The position numbers and the translations under genes are program-made. Shown here piece after piece: positions 6,876-12,616 of a stretch of 15,864 nt of DNA (positions are counted from its first letter, which is position 1; each line of letters starts with the position of its first letter). This DNA comes from JACCTU01 sp963769665 (GTDB lineage Bacteria > Actinomycetota > Thermoleophilia > Gaiellales > Gaiellaceae). Under the pieces are notes generated by a model. That model searched no databases and was not told the DNA's origin. It saw only the letters and a program-made list of their open reading frames with translations. The DNA lies in NCBI GenBank assembly GCA_963769665.1, contig CAVYMQ010000001.1:1-15864 (forward strand), read 5' to 3'.

Positions 6876-8414
6876 TTGCGGCCGTCCGATCTGACCTCGA
6901 GGCACCGCCTGCCGCTTGCGGCCATCGTTGTCGCGGCGTTCACGCTCAGGGCTCTGCCGCTGTTCCAGACGAATGGTGCGCTTGGCACTGCTGATTTCGA
7001 CGACGGGGTCTACTTCTCCGCTGCTGCGCACCTGCTGAGCGGTGTGCTGCCGTACGACGACTTCGTCTTCGTGCACCCGCCCGGCGTGCTGATCCTTTTG
7101 GCTCCCTTCGCCTTGGTAGGCGAGCACGTGATCGGTTATGCCGACGCGTTCGCGTTGGCCCGGTGGTCGGTCTGTCTCGTGGGCGCGGCGAACACGCTGC
7201 TCGTCGGTGCTGCTGCGTCCCGCTGGGTGGCTCCCCGGGCGGGGGTGGTCGCGGCGGCGCTCTACGCGGTCTTCCCCCCTGCAGTGAGGACCGAGAGCCT
7301 CATCCTGCTCGAGCCCTTCCTGAACCTGGCGGTTCTCGTGGGCGCGCTGGCCTGGCTGGGCCGACCGAATCCGAACGCTGTCGATCGACGCGCAATCGTC
7401 GCGGGCGTTGCGTTCGGTTTGGCAATCACGATCAAGCTCTACGCGGTAGTCGCACTGGTCGCGGCACTGGTCGCACCGACGGGTAGAGCACTGCGCGCAC
7501 GCGGATACCTCATTGCCTCGGCCGGGTTGACGTGCGCTGCAGTCGTCGCGCCGTTCGCGGTGCTGGCCGGCTCGACAGACATCCTCGATCAGTTTGTACG
7601 CACTCAGCTCGAGCGGCCCTCCGGAGACGTCGAGGGCGGAGAGATCGTCGGGATCCTCGATCGCAGCTTGCACATGCTCTATTACGGGCCGGGCCCGCCT
7701 GAGCGTTTCCCGGCTGTGGTCGGGGCAGCCCTGTTCGCCGGGGCGCTGCTCTCGGCGGCGTGGGCTTGGCGCCGCGGTTTCGAGGGTCGCTTCTGGAGCG
7801 CGATGTGGGCATCGGCCGCCGTGACCCTCCTTGCCGCACCCAGCTACTACGACCAGTACGCGGTCCTGCTCGCCCCGGCGACCTGCGTACTGGCCGGAGC
7901 TGTGGTCGACAGGTTGTTGCAGACGACGCTGGTGCCGCTCAGAGCGGTCGTGAGCGTGGCGGCAGTTGCCCTGCCGACTCTCGTTGGCGTGGATCTCATA
8001 CATGACTGGAAGGACCGAGGCGATCCGCCACACTTCGCGAGCGTCGTCATCGCGCAGGTCCCGCAGGACGCCTGCCTCTACGCGGATCCCCCCATCCTCT
8101 CCCTGGCTGCGGATCGGCTCTCGGACTCGACACGGGCCGGAGATCCACTCGTCGATCCGTTCGGCGAGCTGCTGTATCTCGCCTCGCGCCATGGACGCAG
8201 ATCGGAGACTGTTGCGGAGGCACTCATGAGTCGACCCGCGCAGGCTCGGGTCCAGGACGTCTTGTCGGAGTGCGACTTCGTCGTGCTCAGGCGAGGGCCC
8301 GAAGACAACCCGAGGTGGTCGGCCGTGACCCGCATGCGCTTTCGGTCGAATTTTCAGGTCGTTGCGGGCTCGGAGGGCGAGGCGTTCGTCTGGATGCGAT
8401 CGTCGCGGCGCTAG
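6876..8414 (+). CDS. GT-C fold membrane glycosyltransferase (PMT/ArnT-like)
   Basis: The 512-residue product has a hydrophobic multi-helix body (about nine or ten membrane segments over residues 12-385) and a soluble C-terminal part (about 386-512). The first external loop has ADFDDGVYF (D40, D42, D43) then LPYDDFVFVHPPG. This is the acidic pattern of GT-C enzymes that use polyprenyl-phosphate sugars. A later SYYDQYAVLLAP is also typical. It probably transfers a sugar to a cell-envelope glycan, lipid or protein; donor and acceptor are unknown. TTG 6876 is the likely start, 25 bases after the attachment site and without a clear Shine-Dalgarno sequence, so the start is uncertain. Its codons look less GC-extreme than the neighbours by eye. 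Confidence 0.82.
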   Translation: MRPSDLTSRHRLPLAAIVVAAFTLRALPLFQTNGALGTADFDDGVYFSAAAHLLSGVLPYDDFVFVHPPGVLILLAPFALVGEHVIGYADAFALARWSVCLVGAANTLLVGAAASRWVAPRAGVVAAALYAVFPPAVRTESLILLEPFLNLAVLVGALAWLGRPNPNAVDRRAIVAGVAFGLAITIKLYAVVALVAALVAPTGRALRARGYLIASAGLTCAAVVAPFAVLAGSTDILDQFVRTQLERPSGDVEGGEIVGILDRSLHMLYYGPGPPERFPAVVGAALFAGALLSAAWAWRRGFEGRFWSAMWASAAVTLLAAPSYYDQYAVLLAPATCVLAGAVVDRLLQTTLVPLRAVVSVAAVALPTLVGVDLIHDWKDRGDPPHFASVVIAQVPQDACLYADPPILSLAADRLSDSTRAGDPLVDPFGELLYLASRHGRRSETVAEALMSRPAQARVQDVLSECDFVVLRRGPEDNPRWSAVTRMRFRSNFQVVAGSEGEAFVWMRSSRR

Positions 8415-8475
8415 TCGCAGGGTCCCAACGTCTCTCAAGTCGACGGCAAAAAGCACTGGATAAACCACCGGGGAG

Positions 8476-8520
8476 GCTTCACACGCGGGAGGTCCCTGGT
8501 TCGATCCCAGGTGCGCCCAT
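8476..8520 (+). repeat. Attachment-site copy 2 (exact 45-bp tRNA-Val 3' duplicate)
   Basis: All 45 bases equal 6807-6851, while sequence on either side differs, so this is a displaced tRNA fragment and not a second tRNA gene. It separates cassette 1 from cassette 2. Its T-stem end gives AGGTG (8509-8513) five bases before an ATG whose first two bases belong to the repeat. Confidence 0.93.
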
Positions 8521-9427
8521 GCCGCACGGTCTCGCGCGGGTCGTGTACCTTTCGCGCCCCGTGCGACGGATCCGTGCGTTACGGCGGGCGCTCGCCACAG
8601 CGGTCTATGGTCGCCGTTCAGGTGCGCGCGCGATGCACGCGCTTCGGATCGTACAGTCGCGAGCCGTCGTTCCCACGCTGCCGTACGCGTTCGCTGTCGT
8701 CACGGGAATCCCGCGGCTGGGCAGGTACACCTCGGCCCGTACGGGTCAGAGGGTCTTTCTGCGGGCGCGCCAGGACCTTCATGTGACGCGGGAACTCATC
8801 GCGGGCAACATCTACGCGCCGCCCGCCGAGCTGGCGGCGTCGCTACGGCCGACCAAAGTTCTCGACCTTGGAGCGAACATCGGGCTGTTCGCGCTAAGCG
8901 TGCTCCACGAGTTCGACGGCATCGCTGTGACCGCCGTCGAGCCGGACCCCGCCAACGTCGACGTGCTCCGGCGAAACCTCGCGGCGAACCTCTACGGCGA
9001 CGGGCGCGCGACCGTCGTCGAGGCGGCCGTCGGGACGGCCGCCGGAACCGCCGCGTTCAGCCCGGGCCGTGCAGAGCTGTCGCGCTTGGCGGCCTTCGCG
9101 CCTGGTCAACCCGCCATCACGGTGCGAACGATCGACTTCTTCGAGCTCGTCGCTGGCCACGACCTCGTGAAGATGGACATCGAAGGCGGCGAGTGGGAGA
9201 TCCTCGCCGATCCGAGAATGGGACGGGTTGGCGCGGTGACCGTACTGGAGTGGCACGTCGAGGGCGCGCCGAGCGACGAGCCCGCAATCGCCGCGGAGCG
9301 CCTGCTGCGCGCGGCCGGCTACGACCGTTTCGTCCACCTCTCGCCGACCGGCGACGCAATGAGCGCTGCGCCGGCGCTGCCCGAAGCCGCGGGCGGGCTG
9401 TGGGCGTGGCGGGAACCGCGCAGCTGA
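8519..9427 (+). CDS. FkbM family SAM-dependent methyltransferase
   Basis: The 302-residue product has the FkbM-type methyltransferase fold. SAM motif I is VLDLGANIGLF (114-124), the acidic ribose-binding strand ends in VEPDPANV (140-147), and the family hallmark is DLVKMDIEGGEWEIL (215-229). FkbM proteins make O-methyl groups on sugars or polyketides, and many lie in surface-polysaccharide loci, which fits the neighbouring glycosyltransferase. ATG 8519 is formed across the attachment-site junction, with AT from the repeat and G from the cassette, preceded by AGGTG inside the repeat. The frame remains open upstream through the repeat, but that part encodes the tRNA fragment. A later start (ATG 8633) would remove a basic N-terminal extension of 38 residues. 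Confidence 0.88.
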   Translation: MPHGLARVVYLSRPVRRIRALRRALATAVYGRRSGARAMHALRIVQSRAVVPTLPYAFAVVTGIPRLGRYTSARTGQRVFLRARQDLHVTRELIAGNIYAPPAELAASLRPTKVLDLGANIGLFALSVLHEFDGIAVTAVEPDPANVDVLRRNLAANLYGDGRATVVEAAVGTAAGTAAFSPGRAELSRLAAFAPGQPAITVRTIDFFELVAGHDLVKMDIEGGEWEILADPRMGRVGAVTVLEWHVEGAPSDEPAIAAERLLRAAGYDRFVHLSPTGDAMSAAPALPEAAGGLWAWREPRS

Positions 9428-9516
9428 GCCGCTTGGCGACAGAGGCCACTGTCGGCAAACGAGCCGCGGAGCACTTCACACGCGGGAGGTCACTGGTGCG
9501 ATCCCCGGCGCGCCCA
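8521..9516 (+). mobile_element. tRNA-Val cassette 2: older single-gene integrated element
   Basis: This 1.0-kb segment lies between the exact repeat copy (8476-8520) and a decayed copy (9474-9516). It carries only the FkbM methyltransferase gene, co-directional with the tRNA, and no recombinase. The decayed distal repeat suggests that it was inserted earlier and that cassette 1 was later stacked between it and the tRNA. Confidence 0.65.
9474..9516 (+). repeat. Attachment-site copy 3 (decayed tRNA-Val 3' fragment)
   Basis: It matches 6808-6850 at 39 of 43 positions with no gaps, beginning with the unchanged 18 bases CTTCACACGCGGGAGGTC. The four changes all fall in or next to the T-arm and break two T-stem pairs and the TTCGATC loop, as expected for a fragment released from tRNA selection. 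It marks the right end of the stacked insertions. Confidence 0.87.
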
Positions 9517-9532
9517 CACTAGAGCGCACCCG

Positions 9533-9561
9533 TTCGACGGTCGCGAAAACGCGAGTAACGT
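9533..9561 (+). promoter_or_regulatory. Promoter of the adenylate cyclase gene
   Basis: TTCGAC (9533-9538) and TAACGT (9556-9561) are separated by exactly 17 bases, the optimal spacing for a housekeeping sigma factor. Transcription would start close to the ATG at 9570, giving a leaderless or nearly leaderless mRNA. It lies just outside the last attachment-site copy, so the gene has a promoter independent of the cassettes. Confidence 0.5.
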
Positions 9562-9569
9562 CTCCCGAG

Positions 9570-10865
9570 ATGCACCTCCTGGGCCGGATCCGAGCGGTGG
9601 CGGATCGTCTCACCGCACGGCTGGCGCTTGTCGGCGCGGATCCCCGCGACGATGAGGACCTGCGCGCTCGCAAGGCGCTGCTGGTCCTGATCTCGGTGCT
9701 GATCCTGCCGGTCGCGGCGCTGTGGGGGGCGCTCTATCTCGCGTTCGGGTCCCCGGTCGGTGTGGTGCCGCTCGTGTACTTCGGGATCCTGCTCGGTGCG
9801 ATCGTCGTGTTCTCGCGCACGCGCGACTTTCCGTGGCTGCTCCGTGTGGGCCAGGTCGACATCCTGCTCGCGCCGACGCTCTCGATGATTCCGCTCGGCG
9901 GGTTCCTCGCGTCCGGCGGCGTCGGCCTGTGGGGAATTCTCGCCCCGCTCGCGGCGCTCGTGTTCAGCGAGGTCAGGTCGGCGGCCCGCTGGTACGTCGC
10001 CTACGTCGTCGTGTTTCTCGGATCGGGGATCGCGGGCGAGGTCATCGGCCCGATCGAGCCGCCGATCCCCGTCTGGTTCACGAGCACGATGCTGGCCATG
10101 AACATCGCGGTCGGCGGCACCATCGTGTTCACGCTGCTCGCGGTGTTCGCGAGCCAGCGCCGCGAAGCGCTCGCAGCGCTCGGGCGGGAACAGGCGAAGT
10201 CAGAGAATCTCCTGCTCAACATCCTGCCGAGCTCGATCGCCGACAAGCTCAAGGCCCGCATCAACCCGATCGCGGATCAGTTCGATTCGACCTCGATCCT
10301 CTTCGCCGACGTCGTCGACTTCACGCCCTGGTCGGAGCGGCTCCGGCCCGCCGACGTGGTCGGCTATCTCGATCACCTCTTCAGTCACTTCGACGAGCTC
10401 GCCGAGCGGTACGGGCTCGAGAAGATCAAGACGATCGGGGACTGCTACATGGTCGCCGCGGGCGTTCCGACACCACGCCCCGATCATGCTCGCGCGCTCG
10501 CGCTCATGGCGCTCGACATGCTCGAGGCGATGCGCGCCGACGACGAAGTCGGCCACTTCGGCCTCGAGCTCCGGGTCGGCATCAACTCGGGCCCGGTGGT
10601 CGCCGGCGTGATCGGCCGGAAGCGCTTCCTCTACGACCTCTGGGGCGACGCCGTGAACACGGCCAGCCGCATGGAGTCCCACGGGACGCCGGGTCGGGTC
10701 CAGATCACTCGCGCGACATACGAGCTGCTCGCCGACGAGTTCGAGTGCGAGCCGCGGGGGACGATCGCGGTCAAGGGGAAAGGCAACGTCGAGGCGTGGT
10801 ACCTCATCGGTTTACGGGACGAACTTTCGGTCGAGGGCGCCCGCGTAGCGCGGGCGCCCTCGTAA
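9570..10865 (+). CDS. Membrane-bound class III adenylate cyclase
   Basis: It converts ATP to cyclic AMP. The 431-residue protein has about six membrane helices (36-58, 64-81, 95-112, 117-133, 141-160, 170-194), then a linker helix ending SENLLLNILPSSIADKLKAR (211-230). A class III cyclase domain follows (about 240-415). Catalytic residues are intact: metal ligands D247 (FADVVDFT) and D291 (KTIGD), ATP-selecting K287 and D356 (YDLWG), and transition-state N363 and R367 (AVNTASRM). The Lys/Asp pair predicts ATP over GTP. The membrane part is probably a sensor; its signal is unknown. ATG 9570 follows a near-leaderless promoter. The last 10 codons lie in a perfect hairpin. It borders the cassette array and may be the original neighbour of the tRNA. 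Confidence 0.92.
   Translation: MHLLGRIRAVADRLTARLALVGADPRDDEDLRARKALLVLISVLILPVAALWGALYLAFGSPVGVVPLVYFGILLGAIVVFSRTRDFPWLLRVGQVDILLAPTLSMIPLGGFLASGGVGLWGILAPLAALVFSEVRSAARWYVAYVVVFLGSGIAGEVIGPIEPPIPVWFTSTMLAMNIAVGGTIVFTLLAVFASQRREALAALGREQAKSENLLLNILPSSIADKLKARINPIADQFDSTSILFADVVDFTPWSERLRPADVVGYLDHLFSHFDELAERYGLEKIKTIGDCYMVAAGVPTPRPDHARALALMALDMLEAMRADDEVGHFGLELRVGINSGPVVAGVIGRKRFLYDLWGDAVNTASRMESHGTPGRVQITRATYELLADEFECEPRGTIAVKGKGNVEAWYLIGLRDELSVEGARVARAPS
10832..10862. terminator. Perfect 14-bp hairpin ending the cyclase gene
   Basis: CGAGGGCGCCCGCG (10832-10845) and its exact reverse complement (10849-10862) flank a three-base TAG loop. The stem lies inside the cyclase reading frame; the TAA stop follows it directly at 10863. 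There is no U-tract. Placed between convergent genes, it can act on both strands as a terminator or RNA-stabilising structure. Confidence 0.7.
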
Positions 10866-10866
10866 C

Positions 10867-11337
10867 TCAGCTGTCCGACCGCTTGCGCTTCGTCACGATC
10901 GCCGCGCCGGCGAGCGCCGCGACACCCGCGGCGCTGAGCGCGCCCCTCGGCGCCCAGGCCCGCAACCGCTGAGCCCGCGGCCGCCGCTGCTTCGTCGTGA
11001 GGGCGAGGACGACCTCGTTCGCTCCGAGGACCGCGTGCGGCAGCCAGTGGCGAACGCCCTTCTTGGACGCCCGCGTGAGGAACGGCGTCGCCGCGAGCGT
11101 GACGCCTCCAACGGCGTCGAGTGCCAGATGCGTTCGCATCGGCAAGAGCCGCTTGAGACCGAACTCGTAGTCGGTGAGCAGCGCGTTGACGATCGCCGCT
11201 GCCCCAACCGCGCGGGGCGGGATGGTCGCGCCCTTGTTGCCGTTCATTCGCAGCAGCGTCGGTGCGGCGATGAGCACCGGACCGGTCGCCATGTCTACGG
11301 CGCCGTGCACCTTCGTCGGGATGACCCGAAGTTTCAT
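10867..11337 (-). CDS. Small membrane protein, SPW-like, with duplicated H-x3-D motif
   Basis: The 156-residue product has about four hydrophobic segments and an internal repeat: VHGAVDMATGPVLIAAPTLL (10-29) matches THLALDAVGGVTLAATPFLT (69-88), each with H-x3-D near the start of a helix. This resembles SPW-type small membrane proteins, whose function is unknown. A third half-match is PHAVLGANEVVLAL (100-113). A Gly/Ala helix and a basic end (TKRKRSDS) close it. ATG 11337 is chosen because AAGGGGG lies four bases upstream; the longer frame from 11454 adds 39 residues of poor quality. It converges with the cyclase gene two bases after its stop and diverges from a microprotein gene. Confidence 0.7.
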   Translation of the reverse strand: MKLRVIPTKVHGAVDMATGPVLIAAPTLLRMNGNKGATIPPRAVGAAAIVNALLTDYEFGLKRLLPMRTHLALDAVGGVTLAATPFLTRASKKGVRHWLPHAVLGANEVVLALTTKQRRPRAQRLRAWAPRGALSAAGVAALAGAAIVTKRKRSDS

Positions 11338-11377
11338 ATGACCCCCTTCGTTGCAGTGTTGCGTCGCTGAACCTCTA

Positions 11378-11391
11378 CCCGCTCGAGCGGG
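11378..11391. promoter_or_regulatory. Candidate operator palindrome in a divergent intergenic region
   Basis: CCCGCTCGAGCGGG is a perfect 14-bp palindrome, 41 bases upstream of the SPW-like gene and 110 bases upstream of the microprotein gene. A repressor or activator dimer site, or part of the promoter, is plausible. The rest of the 164-bp gap shows no other clear element. Confidence 0.4.
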
Positions 11392-11501
11392 AACTGAACG
11401 ACCAAACTTTGTGCGACAGCTCACATGCTCGTTCGACGGTCGTTTCTCGCTCATGGCCGCCGGGAACGTGCACGGCGTCCTAGCGATGAAGGAGGAATGA
11501 G

Positions 11502-11567
11502 ATGTACATCGGCGGCGGAATTCTCACGATTCTGCTCATCATCCTGTTGATCTATTTGCTCGCGTAA
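11502..11567 (+). CDS. 21-residue hydrophobic membrane microprotein
   Basis: The reading frame is MYIGGGILTILLIILLIYLLA and then TAA. AAGGAGG ends seven bases before the ATG, the strongest ribosome-binding site in the window, which is good evidence that this very short frame is translated. The product is one Gly-started transmembrane helix with no charged residues. Short MYIGGG-type proteins occur in other actinobacterial genomes to my recollection, but I know of no assigned function. A strong hairpin directly follows, so it is probably monocistronic. It diverges from the SPW-like membrane protein gene. Confidence 0.75.
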   Translation: MYIGGGILTILLIILLIYLLA

Positions 11568-11578
11568 GGCCGGTCCAG

Positions 11579-11612
11579 GCGCGGCGCCGAGCCTTCGGGC
11601 CCGGCGTCGCGC
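11579..11612. terminator. Bidirectional hairpin terminator with TTCG tetraloop
   Basis: A 15-bp stem (11579-11593 with 11598-11612) has one G-T wobble and one mismatch and is closed by C(TTCG)G, an especially stable loop. It starts 12 bases after the microprotein stop and ends in the stop codon of the converging prenyltransferase gene, so it can serve both. There is no T-run. Confidence 0.8.
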
Positions 11613-12616
11613 TACACGTGCGTTCGGGGTTCGGCCAGCGGGTCGAGCCAGAAGGCGAAGAGACCGGCGAGTCTCCTCGACGTTCTCCAGAGCGCCGGCG
11701 CGCGTACCGTCGCGTCGAGCACGATCCACGCGATCGCCGCAGCGCCGCCTGAAGAGACGAGCGCGAGTGCGACGACTCCGGGAGCGACGACCGAGGAAAG
11801 CTCCTCGAGCGGCATGTACCGGAACGAGATCCACTCGACCCGACGCGAGCGTGCGTGGAGCTGCCAGAGCGCGGTCGCGACGAGCAGGCACCAGGCGGCG
11901 AGGAGTGTGACCGAGCCGATGCGGACGCTCGTGTGCGCAAGCAACGGCAGCAACGCCACGACCAGGGCTGTCGCCTCGATCGGGACCAGAAGCGCGATCA
12001 GCCGCTCGGGCTCCCGCGGCGCAGCCCGAGCACCCCAGGTCGCAAGGCCGCTCAGGCGATCGTGCTCGGCGTCCTGCGCCTGGTGAATGACCATTCCCCG
12101 CAACCCCCAGCACGTCATCCAGACGAGCCATGGCACCGTCTGGAGGGTGGAGAGGTCGAACGCAACTGCGATGAAGACGGCAGGCAGCGTGCGCTGGGCA
12201 GCCGCGCCCGCGAGCAGGCCGAGACCGCCGCGCTCCTTCAGCCGGAGCGGTCGCCCTGAATACGCCCAGGCCAGTAACACGGCCACCAGCGCGAGCGCGA
12301 GCAGCACGGTGTCGAGGCGTGCAGCGGCAGCGAACGAGACGACTGCGACGGCGAGCGCGAGGAGCGCGACCGCTCGCGACTGCGAACGAGCGGGCCGGTC
12401 TTTCCCTGCCTGCGAGTCCGGACCGGCGTCGCAGACGTCGTTCCAGGCGTACCCGAAGACGGCCAGCGCCGCGCACGCCGAGAGACACAAGCAGCCCGTG
12501 AGGAAGAGCTGACTCGTCGGAGGCTGAACGGCGAGCGCAAAGCCGACGAACAAGGAGAGGTCGGCGAGCTTGACCTGCCAGTGCTGGTACCTCGTGAGCC
12601 TGTTGAGCGCCGTCAC
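11612..12616 (-). CDS. UbiA superfamily prenyltransferase
   Basis: This is a 334-residue intramembrane enzyme with about eight or nine helices. The first Asp-rich motif is WNDVCDAGPD (N59, D60, D63, D67) followed by KDRPAR, and the second is QDAEHD (D182, D186). These bind Mg2+ and the isoprenyl diphosphate. YSGRPLRLKERG (119-130) between them is also typical. UbiA enzymes attach prenyl chains to aromatic or other acceptors, and some act as terpene cyclases. The acceptor here is unknown. Translation starts at GTG 12616, overlapping the upstream stop as GTGA, so it is coupled to the terpene-cyclase-like gene. The longer frame to 12712 lies within that gene and is rejected. Confidence 0.88.
   Translation of the reverse strand: MTALNRLTRYQHWQVKLADLSLFVGFALAVQPPTSQLFLTGCLCLSACAALAVFGYAWNDVCDAGPDSQAGKDRPARSQSRAVALLALAVAVVSFAAAARLDTVLLALALVAVLLAWAYSGRPLRLKERGGLGLLAGAAAQRTLPAVFIAVAFDLSTLQTVPWLVWMTCWGLRGMVIHQAQDAEHDRLSGLATWGARAAPREPERLIALLVPIEATALVVALLPLLAHTSVRIGSVTLLAAWCLLVATALWQLHARSRRVEWISFRYMPLEELSSVVAPGVVALALVSSGGAAAIAWIVLDATVRAPALWRTSRRLAGLFAFWLDPLAEPRTHV

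Larger units (their letters stand above)
6852..8520 (+). mobile_element. tRNA-Val cassette 1: single-gene integrated element
   Basis: This 1.67-kb segment is bounded by the exact 45-bp repeat in tRNA-Val and its copy at 8476-8520. It holds one gene, a GT-C type membrane glycosyltransferase, in the same direction as the tRNA, plus about 60 bp of apparently featureless DNA before the right repeat. No integrase, excisionase or transposase is encoded on either strand, so mobilisation must have relied on an enzyme supplied elsewhere or since lost. The perfect repeat points to a recent insertion. Confidence 0.75.

Noticed and set aside
5183..6988. Long minus-strand open frame of 601 codons across dnaX, SRP RNA, CBS gene and tRNA
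   Set aside because: It reads antisense to the CBS gene and tRNA and out of frame with dnaX, with Arg/Pro-rich content. Its only familiar segment is the translated tRNA antisense, a common artefact.
6810..8468. Minus-strand open frame of 552 codons opposite the glycosyltransferase
   Set aside because: It is a high-GC shadow, rich in Arg, Gln and Asp, ending in a translated tRNA complement. The plus-strand frame has coherent membrane helices and GT-C motifs.
8270..8518. N-terminal extension of the FkbM frame upstream through the repeat
   Set aside because: It overlaps the end of the glycosyltransferase gene and translates the tRNA fragment. The junction ATG at 8519 gives normal family length.
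6807..9516. CRISPR array based on three repeats
   Set aside because: Copies are tRNA 3' sequence, spaced 1.0-1.7 kb apart with genes between, and there are no cas genes.
11340..11420. Stress sigma-factor promoter (GTTC-N15-GGGTA) before the SPW-like gene
   Set aside because: The match is partial and overlaps the palindrome. It is too weak to call without expression data.
9531..11442. Shared 13-mer CGTTCGACGGTCG at 9531 and 11430
   Set aside because: Only the first copy has a properly spaced -10. The second has none, so a shared regulatory role is unsupported.
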